Below are positions 35,507 through 43,295 of a stretch of DNA of 64,000 bases, one piece after another (position 1 is the stretch's first letter; every line of letters starts with the position of its first letter). Position numbers and translations under genes: made by a program. The stretch comes from Robinsoniella sp. (GTDB taxonomy: Bacteria; Bacillota; Clostridia; Lachnospirales; Lachnospiraceae), in the NCBI GenBank assembly GCA_023664735.1, contig JAMPFB010000006.1, forward strand, positions 1 to 64,000. The letters run 5' to 3'. The notes under the pieces are model-generated. The model ran no database searches. It worked only from the letters and a program-made list of their open reading frames with translations, and had not been told where the DNA came from.

Positions 35507-36088
35507 ATGTCAAAAAGAAAGGGACTAAGCTTTTATAAAAAGAAAAAGAAATTGAGCGCAAGCGTGATACGGGAAATATGGAGCTATGCATTTCTCATAT
35601 TTGCAACGATTCTCATTGCATTTGTGCTGGTATATTCCATTGGAATGAAGACGAATGTAATCGGAGTGTCCATGGAGCCGCAATTATATAACGGACAGGC
35701 TATTTTGGTCAATCGTCTGGGCTATAAAATTTTTCCGCCAAGGGCAGGAGATGTGGTGGTCTTTCTTCCAAATGGAAATAAAAATTCCCATTTTTATGTG
35801 AAAAGAGTTATAGCGGTTCCGGGAGACAAGGTTCAGATTAAAGAAGGAAAGCTGTATGTAGATGGCACGCTGTATGAAGATGTGGACTATGATAAGATTG
35901 CGGATCCGGGCATAGCGGAAAATGAAATCACTTTGGAAAGTGATGAATTTTTTGTGCTGGGAGATAATGTAAATAACAGCGAAGACAGCCGTTCTGGTAA
36001 TATCGGGGCTGTAAAGCGGAAGGATATTATCGGAAAGGTATGGTTCCATATGGCGTCAGGAGATACCAGCGTAGGATTTATGAAATAG
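35507..36088 (+). CDS. lepB: Type I signal peptidase
   Basis: A 193-residue S26A peptidase. A basic N-terminus and one membrane helix (residues about 25-48) precede the catalytic serine in GVSMEPQLYNGQ and the lysine in FYVKRVIAVPGD; FFVLGDNVNNSEDSR is the box E motif. The ATG at 35507 follows GGGGA; the earlier start at 35453 lies within the terminator hairpin. This is the first of two signal peptidases flanking rbgA. Confidence 0.93.
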   Translation: MSKRKGLSFYKKKKKLSASVIREIWSYAFLIFATILIAFVLVYSIGMKTNVIGVSMEPQLYNGQAILVNRLGYKIFPPRAGDVVVFLPNGNKNSHFYVKRVIAVPGDKVQIKEGKLYVDGTLYEDVDYDKIADPGIAENEITLESDEFFVLGDNVNNSEDSRSGNIGAVKRKDIIGKVWFHMASGDTSVGFMK

Positions 36089-36149
36089 ATTTTTTAGCGC
36101 CCAAAATGTGTAAAAGACGTGGAAGGAAAGAGTAAACGGAGGAAATAAA

Positions 36150-36995
36150 ATGAATTATCAATGGTACCCGGGACATATGACAAAGGCAAAAAGGATGATG
36201 CAGGAAAATATCCGCCTCATCGACCTTGTAATAGAGCTTGTGGATGCAAGAGTGCCTCTTAGCAGCAGGAATCCAGATATTGATGAGCTGGGAAAGGGAA
36301 AAAGCAGGCTTATATTGCTGAATAAAGCAGATTTGGCAGATGAAAAAAGAACAAAGACATGGTTTTCTTATTTTAAGGAAAAGGGCTTTTTTGTGCTTGC
36401 CATCAATGCCCGGACAAAGGAGAGCATGAAGGCGATTCAGAATATTGTTGCGGAAGCATGCAGGGAAAAAATAGAGCGGGATCGAAAAAGAGGCATCATC
36501 AACCGGCCTGTCCGAGCCATGGTAGTGGGAATCCCTAATGTGGGAAAATCCACCTTTATCAATTCCTTTGCCGGAAAAGCATGTACCAAAACAGGAAATA
36601 AGCCGGGAGTAACCAAAGGAAAGCAATGGATTCGCCTAAATAAAGGACTGGAGCTATTGGATACGCCGGGAATCCTCTGGCCTAAATTTGAAGACCAGCA
36701 GGTAGGGCTGAAGCTGGCAATGATTGGTTCCATGAATGATGAAATACTGAATACAGAGGAGCTTGCAGTTTCTTTGATTGCTTATTTGCAGGAAGAGTAT
36801 CCGCAGCTTTTGGAAAAACGGTATCAGATTATGAGCGAGGAGCCTCTTAAGATTTTGGAGGAAATCGGTGAAAGGCGGAAATGCTTTTTAAAAGGGGAGC
36901 AGTTGGATTACCGGAAGACAAGCAATCTGATTATTGACGATTTCAGAAGCGGCAGATTGGGTAAAATTACTCTTGAATTTCCGGGAGAAAAATAA
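36150..36995 (+). CDS. rbgA: Ribosome biogenesis GTPase A
   Basis: A 281-residue circularly permuted GTPase (YlqF) needed for late 50S assembly. The G4 motif NKAD (near residue 58) precedes the G1 motif GIPNVGKST (near 127) and DTPG (near 172), the hallmark permuted order. The C-terminal domain is present. Start codon context GGAGG is good. Synteny with rplS matches Bacillus. Confidence 0.95.
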   Translation: MNYQWYPGHMTKAKRMMQENIRLIDLVIELVDARVPLSSRNPDIDELGKGKSRLILLNKADLADEKRTKTWFSYFKEKGFFVLAINARTKESMKAIQNIVAEACREKIERDRKRGIINRPVRAMVVGIPNVGKSTFINSFAGKACTKTGNKPGVTKGKQWIRLNKGLELLDTPGILWPKFEDQQVGLKLAMIGSMNDEILNTEELAVSLIAYLQEEYPQLLEKRYQIMSEEPLKILEEIGERRKCFLKGEQLDYRKTSNLIIDDFRSGRLGKITLEFPGEK

Positions 36996-37038
36996 TATGA
37001 TGAAGTAGTATGAATAACTGACAGAAAAGAGGGTTACT

Positions 37039-37578
37039 TTGAAAAACGTATTAAAAGAAGTTCTCAGCACAAGCATTTACATACTGATTGTATTAGCAGT
37101 AACATATTTGGTGATTACTTTCGTGGGACAGCGGACGAGAGTCAGCGGAGAATCCATGACGCCTACCCTGCAGGAAAATGATAATCTGATAGTAGATAAG
37201 ATTACTTACCGGTTCAAAGACCCGGAAAGGTTTGATATTATTGTATTTCCATACCGGTATCAGAAGAAAACCTATTATATTAAAAGGATTATAGGTATGC
37301 CGGGGGAAACCATTTATATTGACGAGCAGGGCAATATCTTTATTGATGGTGAGATTTTGGATGAATCCTATGGAAAAGAAGTCATCCGTTATCAGGGCAG
37401 GGCATCTAAGCCTATTACTCTTGGAGATGACGAATACTTTGTCATGGGTGATAACCGGAATGGAAGCTCGGACAGCAGGGAAGAGGACGTAGGGAATATT
37501 TCCAGAAAAGAAATTATTGGCAGGGCATGGGTCAGGATTTATCCTTTTGATAAGTTCGGTGTCTTAAAGCATCAATAA
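37039..37578 (+). CDS. lepB: Type I signal peptidase, second copy
   Basis: A 179-residue S26A peptidase with one N-terminal membrane helix, catalytic Ser in SGESMTPTLQE and Lys in YYIKRIIGMPGE, and YFVMGDNRNGSSDSR as box E. The start is TTG with a moderate ribosome site. It differs clearly from the first copy, so it is not a recent duplication; Firmicutes often carry several with overlapping specificity. Confidence 0.93.
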   Translation: MKNVLKEVLSTSIYILIVLAVTYLVITFVGQRTRVSGESMTPTLQENDNLIVDKITYRFKDPERFDIIVFPYRYQKKTYYIKRIIGMPGETIYIDEQGNIFIDGEILDESYGKEVIRYQGRASKPITLGDDEYFVMGDNRNGSSDSREEDVGNISRKEIIGRAWVRIYPFDKFGVLKHQ

Positions 37579-37625
37579 AAAGACCGGATGGGATATTTTA
37601 GCAGGTGAAAATGGAGTAATAAAAA

Positions 37626-38381
37626 GTGGAAAAGAAAATAAGTGAGATAAAAGAAGCTTATCAGGCAGCAGAGATTCCTATGCTGCCTGAATTTATAAGC
37701 ACATATAAGGAAGACAAAAGACCGGGAGTGGCAGCTCTTGTAAAAAAGGCACAAAAGCAAATTGTAGCCATGGAAAAAGAGCTTGCAAGAACAGAAGCTT
37801 TAAAGGCTTATGAAAAAAAATACAGCGCATATACTTATATATGTGGCATTGATGAGGTGGGAAGGGGACCGCTGGCAGGCCCTGTCGTGGCAGGCGCTGT
37901 TATTTTGCCAAAGGATGCGGATATTTTATATATAAATGATTCTAAAAAGCTTTCGGCAAAAAAAAGAGAGGAGCTTTATGAAATCATTATGGAAAAAGCA
38001 GTAGCAACGGGAATCGGCTATGCCTCTCCGGAAAGAATTGATGAAATCAATATTTTGCAGGCTACCTATGAAGCTATGAGGGAAGCTATTCAAAATCTTG
38101 CAGTTGCACCCGATATATTATTAAATGATGCAGTTACCATTCCGGGGGTTTCCATGAAGCAGGTGCCCATTATCAAAGGGGATGCAAAGAGCATTTCCAT
38201 AGGGGCGGCAAGCATTATCGCCAAGGTTACCAGAGACCGGCTGATGGTGGAATATGATAAGCTTATGCCGGAATACGGATTTGCTTCTAATAAAGGCTAT
38301 GGCTCTGCAGCCCATATTGAAGCGCTGAAAAAATATGGGCCAACCCCTATTCACAGGAAAACATTTATCAAGAATTTTTAA
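37626..38381 (+). CDS. rnhB: Ribonuclease HII
   Basis: A 251-residue RNase HII that removes ribonucleotides from DNA. The signature GIDEVGRGPLAGPVVAGAVI supplies the first Asp-Glu pair near residue 75, and ILLNDAV and IAKVTRDRLM further sites. An N-terminal extension of about 70 helical residues is common in Firmicutes. The start is GTG. Confidence 0.95.
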   Translation: MEKKISEIKEAYQAAEIPMLPEFISTYKEDKRPGVAALVKKAQKQIVAMEKELARTEALKAYEKKYSAYTYICGIDEVGRGPLAGPVVAGAVILPKDADILYINDSKKLSAKKREELYEIIMEKAVATGIGYASPERIDEINILQATYEAMREAIQNLAVAPDILLNDAVTIPGVSMKQVPIIKGDAKSISIGAASIIAKVTRDRLMVEYDKLMPEYGFASNKGYGSAAHIEALKKYGPTPIHRKTFIKNF

Positions 38382-38458
38382 CTGTTTTACACTGTTACAG
38401 TTACAAAAATTTTATCTGACTGCACCAGATTATCATTATGAAAAAGTGAGGAAGACGT

Positions 38459-40324
38459 ATGGCTTTTCAGTTGTCAGATTTTTTTTCCTATTCGACCAAT
38501 AAAGATACCTACGGTAAAAATACAGCTGTAAATGGCTCCGATTCTGCAAATGCAGCAGGAGAAAAGGAGCATATTCTCTCACCAAGGGAATTATCCGCCT
38601 TTGCCAAGGGAAGCAGCGTAACAGGGCAGGTAATCAGCGTGGAAGGTGATGCGGTAAAGCTAAAGCTGGCAGACAATACCTATGTAAATGCCAGACTGGA
38701 ACAAACAATGCATGTACTGCCGGGACAGAGGCTGACCTTTGAAGTAAAAAGCAATTCCGGCGGCACCCTTTCCCTGACGCCTCTTTTTACGAATCTGAAT
38801 ACCGGTACGAATGTAATCAAGGGGTTAGAGGCGGCTAACATTCCTGTAAGCGATGCCTCTGTGGGCATGATAACAGCAATGATGGACAAGGGAATGTCCA
38901 TTGATGTAGGCTCCCTGCAGAATATGTACAGACAGGTAATGGCATATCCAAAGGGAAATCCGGCTGATATAGTAGAGATGAAGCAATTGTCCATTCCTGT
39001 TTCAGAAGAAAATCTGATACAGTTTCAGGCATACAAAAATTATGAACATCAGATTTTATCGGGAATTCAGGATATTGCAGAGAGCTTGGAGCAGACCTGT
39101 CTGGAACTGGCAGACGCCGGGGACGTGCAGGCAGCAGCTACCATTTATCAGGAAGTGACTGCTCTGCTTTCTGAAGGAGAAGCTCCTTTCGGACAGGCAG
39201 AAGTCCCTACAGATGCGGGCGGTGTGGCGGAGACCGTTTCCATGGGGGAAATGGCGGCAGAAGCTGGTTCCATGGAGGAAATGGAAGCAGAAAATGTTTC
39301 CCTGAAAGAGATGAAAGCAGAAAATATTTCCCTGAAGGAAGCAGCGATTTTGGAAGAGGAAAACCTAACAAATGGTGCAGCGGAATCCGTCAAATCTCAA
39401 GAGAGAGGAAAGCCTCCTGTAATTGTTTTTAAAGAGGAGCTGCCTTCGGTGGAACAGGGAAAAGAGTTAGCAGTGGCTAATAAAGCGGCAGGCAGAGAGG
39501 GAGAGCTGTCAGAGCTTTTCAATGGAAAGGAAAGGGCAGCGCTTTCTGAAAATCTTACGGCGCTTGGCATTTCCGAAGAAGCAGCCCAGATGATAAAAGA
39601 GGGGACTATTTCTTATAAGCAGCTTTTTTCCCTGTTAAGTAAGGTTTCAGAGGCAAAAGACAGGTCAGAGCCTTTGCAGAAGCTATATTCGTCCAGAGAG
39701 TTTCAAATATTGATAAAAGACCGGATGATGAAACAGTTTTTAATGGAGCCGGAGACGGTAGGAAAAGAAGGAAAGGTATCTGAATATTATGAAAAGCTGC
39801 AGGAACAGACAAGGCGGCTTACGGATACGCTTTCTACCATAGGGAAGGAAAATTCCAGCCTGTTTAAAAGCGTGGACACTCTTAGGCAGAATATGGATTT
39901 CATGAATCAGCTCAATCAGGTATTCAACTATGTACAGCTTCCGTTGAAATTCAGTCAGGGAAGCGCCCATGGGGATTTGTATGTATATACCAATAAAAAA
40001 AATCTGGCAAAGGAGCATGGCAGCATTAGCGCCCTGCTTCATCTGGACATGGAAAATCTGGGGCCGGTGGATGTATATGTGACTATGACAGGCAGCGAGA
40101 AGGTAAGCACGAAATTTTACCTAAAGGATGATGATATGCTTTCCTTTATAGAAAAGAATATTCACATATTAAATGAAAGGCTGGAAAAAAGAGGATATCT
40201 TTTAAATACAGAGGTCACTGTAAAAAGCAGGGAGGAAAAAGGCTTTTTGGAGCGGCTCACAGGCGGGGAGGAGGATGAGAAGCATATGCTTCTTTCCACG
40301 CAGGCATTTGATGTGCGCGCCTAA
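38459..40324 (+). CDS. FliK-like protein (YlqG position)
   Basis: A 621-residue protein. The N-terminal part is mixed, the middle (residues about 240-330) is Glu/Ala/Met-rich with repeated MEEMEAENVSLKEM-like units, and the C-terminal 130 residues resemble the FliK hook-length-control domain (FNYVQLPLKFSQGSAHGDLYVY...HLDMENLGPVDVYVTM). Its place between rnhB and the FlhB-like gene equals ylqG in Bacillus. No flagellar structural gene is in the window, so the function is open. Confidence 0.8.
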   Translation: MAFQLSDFFSYSTNKDTYGKNTAVNGSDSANAAGEKEHILSPRELSAFAKGSSVTGQVISVEGDAVKLKLADNTYVNARLEQTMHVLPGQRLTFEVKSNSGGTLSLTPLFTNLNTGTNVIKGLEAANIPVSDASVGMITAMMDKGMSIDVGSLQNMYRQVMAYPKGNPADIVEMKQLSIPVSEENLIQFQAYKNYEHQILSGIQDIAESLEQTCLELADAGDVQAAATIYQEVTALLSEGEAPFGQAEVPTDAGGVAETVSMGEMAAEAGSMEEMEAENVSLKEMKAENISLKEAAILEEENLTNGAAESVKSQERGKPPVIVFKEELPSVEQGKELAVANKAAGREGELSELFNGKERAALSENLTALGISEEAAQMIKEGTISYKQLFSLLSKVSEAKDRSEPLQKLYSSREFQILIKDRMMKQFLMEPETVGKEGKVSEYYEKLQEQTRRLTDTLSTIGKENSSLFKSVDTLRQNMDFMNQLNQVFNYVQLPLKFSQGSAHGDLYVYTNKKNLAKEHGSISALLHLDMENLGPVDVYVTMTGSEKVSTKFYLKDDDMLSFIEKNIHILNERLEKRGYLLNTEVTVKSREEKGFLERLTGGEEDEKHMLLSTQAFDVRA

Positions 40325-40348
40325 ACGAAGAAGAAAGGAAGAGGGCAT

Positions 40349-40633
40349 ATGGAAGAAAAGCCAAAGAAAATAAAACAGGCGATTGCTTTGGAATACGATC
40401 CTTCTGAGGAGGCGCCAAGAGTCATTGCTTCCGGAAAAGGGGTGCTGGCAGAGCGGATTTTAGAAAAGGCAAAGGAAGAAAAGGTTCCCATTCATAAGGA
40501 CGATAAGCTGGCAGATACTTTGTCACGGCTGGAAATAGGGGAGATGATTCCGCCGGAGCTTTATGAGGTGGTAGCAGAAATACTTGTGTTTGTAGACCAA
40601 ATGGACAGAATAAGGGCAAAAATGAAGAAGTAA
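40349..40633 (+). CDS. FlhB C-terminal homolog (YlqH-like)
   Basis: A 94-residue protein matching the cytoplasmic C-terminal domain of FlhB/EscU export switches (AIALEYDPSEEAPRVIASGK...LAERILEKAKEEKVPIHKDDKLADTL). The autocleavage motif NPTH is replaced by a sequence around YDPSEE, so it should not self-cleave. Membrane helices are absent. It forms the ylqG-ylqH pair with the gene before it. Confidence 0.88.
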   Translation: MEEKPKKIKQAIALEYDPSEEAPRVIASGKGVLAERILEKAKEEKVPIHKDDKLADTLSRLEIGEMIPPELYEVVAEILVFVDQMDRIRAKMKK

Positions 40634-40677
40634 ACGAAGCAAAGCGGCATAGCTGTACGGAGAGCAGGGAATGCTGT

Positions 40678-41037
40678 ATGAATAAAAGAGAAGTTGGAAA
40701 AGCTTATGAGAAAAGGGCGGAAGATTATTTAAAAGAACAAGGCTTTTGTATTTTGGAGAGAAATTTCCGGGTGCGTCAGGGAGAAATCGACTTGATTGGA
40801 TATCATAGAAATGAACTTGTATTTGTGGAAGTAAAATACCGAAAGGATAAAAGAAAGGGACTGCCAGAGGAGGCTGTAACTTTGGCAAAGCAAAGACAGA
40901 TTTCCAAGGTTGCGGAATTTTATCTGATGCGGCATCCTCTTGCAGGAGGCAGAGGCTGCCGCTATGATGTGGTGGCAATCTGCGGAGAAGAAATTACTTG
41001 GTACGAAAACGCATTTTTGCATCAGGGAAGAAAGTGA
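40678..41037 (+). CDS. yraN: UPF0102 (YraN) nuclease-like protein
   Basis: A 119-residue protein with a restriction-endonuclease-like fold: GKAYEKRAEDYLKEQG, then the catalytic-type motif GEIDLIGYHRNELVFVEVKYR. Family members are thought to act in DNA repair or recombination; function not proven. It is close to pgeF, whose start lies about 40 bases downstream. Confidence 0.92.
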   Translation: MNKREVGKAYEKRAEDYLKEQGFCILERNFRVRQGEIDLIGYHRNELVFVEVKYRKDKRKGLPEEAVTLAKQRQISKVAEFYLMRHPLAGGRGCRYDVVAICGEEITWYENAFLHQGRK

Positions 41038-41075
41038 AAGGGCAGCAATTATCAAAAAGGAAAGCGAGGAGGATG

Positions 41076-41942
41076 ATGAGGAAAGAAACATATCTGGTTA
41101 TCAGGCAGAAGGAAGAACCGGTAATGATACAGAATCAGGCAGGAGACATGGAATATTTGACATTTCCCATTTTTGAGGAAATTTCTTGTGTACGCCATTT
41201 ATTTACTACACGTTTAGGAGGAGTCAGCAAAGGGATTTATGCCTCCATGAATGTAAGCTTTACAAGAGGAGATAAAAAAGAGGATGTGATGGAAAATTTC
41301 CGGCGGGTTGGCAAGGTGCTTCAGGCTCCGCTAGAAGCCTTTGTATGCTCTGACCAGACACATACTACCAATATCCGGGTGGTTACGAAGGAGGACATGG
41401 GAAAGGGGCTTACAAGAGAAAGGGATTATTCGGATATTGACGGTCTTATTACGAAGGAAAAAAACCTTGTGCTGTCTACCTTTTATGCGGACTGCGTGCC
41501 CCTTTATTTTGTAGACCCGGTAAGAGAAGCGATTGGCTTAGCCCATTCCGGATGGAAGGGAACGGTTGGGCGGATTGGCAAGAAAACCGTGGAAAAGATG
41601 CAGGAGGAATTTGGCTCTAAGCCGGAAGAGCTTTTATGTGCCATAGGACCGTCCATATGCAGGGACTGTTACGAGGTAAGTGATGATGTGGCAGCGGCGA
41701 TGGAAAAATGCTTTTTGGGAAACCAGAGGCTTTTAGACCAGATTTTATTTCCGAAAGAACATGGGAAATATCAATTGGACTTATGGGAAGCAAATCGTTT
41801 GATTTTAGAAGAGGCAGGAGTGAAAAGGGAAAATATCCAGACCACGGACATATGTACCTGTCATAACCCGGATTACTTGTTTTCCCATAGAGCTTCTATG
41901 GGAAAACGAGGTAATTTGGGAGCATTTATTATGCTAAAATAG
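41076..41942 (+). CDS. pgeF: Peptidoglycan editing factor / multicopper polyphenol oxidase-fold protein
   Basis: A 288-residue YfiH/YlmD-family protein. Metal-site motifs: FTTRLGGVSKG, SDQTHTTNI, the YADCVPLYF cysteine, AHSGWKGTVG and CHNPDYLFSHR. Members have purine-nucleoside phosphorylase or adenosine deaminase activity and, in E. coli, edit wrongly made UDP-MurNAc precursors. The start is uncertain: GGAGG at 41068-41072 lies close to ATG 41076, and an ATG at 41124 is also possible. Confidence 0.88.
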   Translation: MRKETYLVIRQKEEPVMIQNQAGDMEYLTFPIFEEISCVRHLFTTRLGGVSKGIYASMNVSFTRGDKKEDVMENFRRVGKVLQAPLEAFVCSDQTHTTNIRVVTKEDMGKGLTRERDYSDIDGLITKEKNLVLSTFYADCVPLYFVDPVREAIGLAHSGWKGTVGRIGKKTVEKMQEEFGSKPEELLCAIGPSICRDCYEVSDDVAAAMEKCFLGNQRLLDQILFPKEHGKYQLDLWEANRLILEEAGVKRENIQTTDICTCHNPDYLFSHRASMGKRGNLGAFIMLK

Positions 41943-41956
41943 GCGTGTCCGCCATG

Positions 41957-42169
41957 TCAGGCATTGTTGCTGCTGCCTATGAAATTATAGAAGGTCAGCA
42001 GATAGATGCCGCAAATGCCTACAACGGCATAAATAATTCTTGACAACCATGTCATATTTCCTAAAATCAGTGAGACTAGGTTAAAATTGAAAAAACCAAC
42101 CAGTCCCCAATTCACTGCGCCTATGATGACTAAAGTAAGCGCAAAACAATTTAAAGCTTTATTTCCCAT
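41957..42169 (-). CDS. DUF378 small membrane protein
   Basis: A 70-residue protein with two membrane helices, ALTLVIIGAVNWGLVGFFNF and a second around WLSRIIYAVVGICGIYLL. The NWGLVG motif is diagnostic of DUF378 (YuzA). Function unknown. AGGAGAT precedes the ATG on the minus strand. It converges with pgeF, 14 bases apart. Confidence 0.9.
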   Translation of the reverse strand: MGNKALNCFALTLVIIGAVNWGLVGFFNFNLVSLILGNMTWLSRIIYAVVGICGIYLLTFYNFIGSSNNA

Positions 42170-42317
42170 AATTAAAATCTCCTTTCTTCATGGAAAGTAG
42201 CATTATTAGTGTTTCAAGGTTTTAGGATTTTATGCGGATAAGGAGTTGGTAATTTAAGAAAATTTTAACTATTTTGATACTTTTTTCCTAAGCAATATAT
42301 GATTTAATAAAAATATA

Positions 42318-42513
42318 GCAACAGTTCAGCCCACAGGCGCAAGGCGGGTTTCCCGCAGAGCATGTTTTCTGCGTCGCCACGCTTTCGCTCTATAAAAACG
42401 CAGCAGTGCTAAGCTCGAAAAGACCTCGCTAAGCGCTGGCGTTTTTATAAGGGCTCCTTCAGAAAACGTGCTCTGCGGGAAACCCGCCTTGCGCCTGTGG
42501 GCTGAACTGTTAT
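42318..42513. repeat. F1 palindromic element, full copy
   Basis: About 196 bp with ends GCAACAGTTCAGCCC and GGGCTGAACTGTTAT. The variable arm CAGGCGCAAGGCGGGTTTCC pairs perfectly with its right partner. The core is in the opposite orientation to the 6.4 kb copy (GAAAGCG box on the left). It fills the divergent gap upstream of the response-regulator gene, so the regulator promoter lies in or right after the element. Confidence 0.88.
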
Positions 42514-42558
42514 ATAAGGTGCAGCAGAAATGCAGAACATTTCAGGGAGGTAAGAAAT

Positions 42559-43254
42559 GTGGCAAATATTTTGATTTGTGATGATGATAAAAATATAGTG
42601 GATGCAATCAGCATCTATCTGACCCAAGAAGGGTATACAGTTTTTAAGGCATATGACGGAGAAGGAGCAATTAAGGCATTAAAGGAACAGGAAATTCATT
42701 TATTGATTATTGATGTGATGATGCCTAAGCTAGATGGAATCCATGCCACTTTGCAGATTAGGGAATTTAGCACGATTCCCATTATCGTTCTTTCTGCCAA
42801 GTCGGAGGATGCGGATAAGATTCTTGGATTGAATGTGGGAGCGGATGATTATGTGACAAAGCCCTTTAATCCTTTAGAGCTGGTGGCAAGGGTAAAATCC
42901 AATCTACGCCGGTACACAAAGCTTGGCAATATGGTGGAGGCGGCAAAGAATGTATACAGGGCAGGCGGACTGGAAATCAATGACGAGACAAAGCAGGTTA
43001 CAGTAGATGATGAGCCTATCAAGCTGACGCCTATTGAATATAGTATTTTGCTATTGCTGACAAAAAATGCCGGAAGGGTTTTTTCCATTGAGCAGATTTA
43101 TGAAAATATCTGGAATGAAGAAGCCATTGGTGCAGATAATACAGTGGCAGTACATATCAGGCATATCAGGGAAAAAATTGAAATTAATCCAAGGGAGCCC
43201 AGATATTTAAAGGTAGTATGGGGAATTGGATATAAAATCGAGAAGCAGGAATAA
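42559..43254 (+). CDS. OmpR/PhoB-family response regulator
   Basis: A 231-residue regulator. The receiver domain has the acidic pocket DDDK at residues 8-11, phospho-Asp52 (LLIIDVMMPKLDG) and the KPF lysine near 103. The winged-helix DNA-binding domain covers residues about 130-230. The start is GTG, 8 bases after GGGAGG. It forms a two-gene operon with the large kinase 41 bases downstream. Confidence 0.94.
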   Translation: MANILICDDDKNIVDAISIYLTQEGYTVFKAYDGEGAIKALKEQEIHLLIIDVMMPKLDGIHATLQIREFSTIPIIVLSAKSEDADKILGLNVGADDYVTKPFNPLELVARVKSNLRRYTKLGNMVEAAKNVYRAGGLEINDETKQVTVDDEPIKLTPIEYSILLLLTKNAGRVFSIEQIYENIWNEEAIGADNTVAVHIRHIREKIEINPREPRYLKVVWGIGYKIEKQE

Positions 43255-43295
43255 AGGTATCTGTAGTATAGCTTAGTTGGCATATGGAGAAAAGT

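Noticed and set aside
42318..42513. F1 elements as ordinary intrinsic terminators
   Set aside because: No T-run at either end, and two copies lie in divergent promoter gaps where no terminator is needed.
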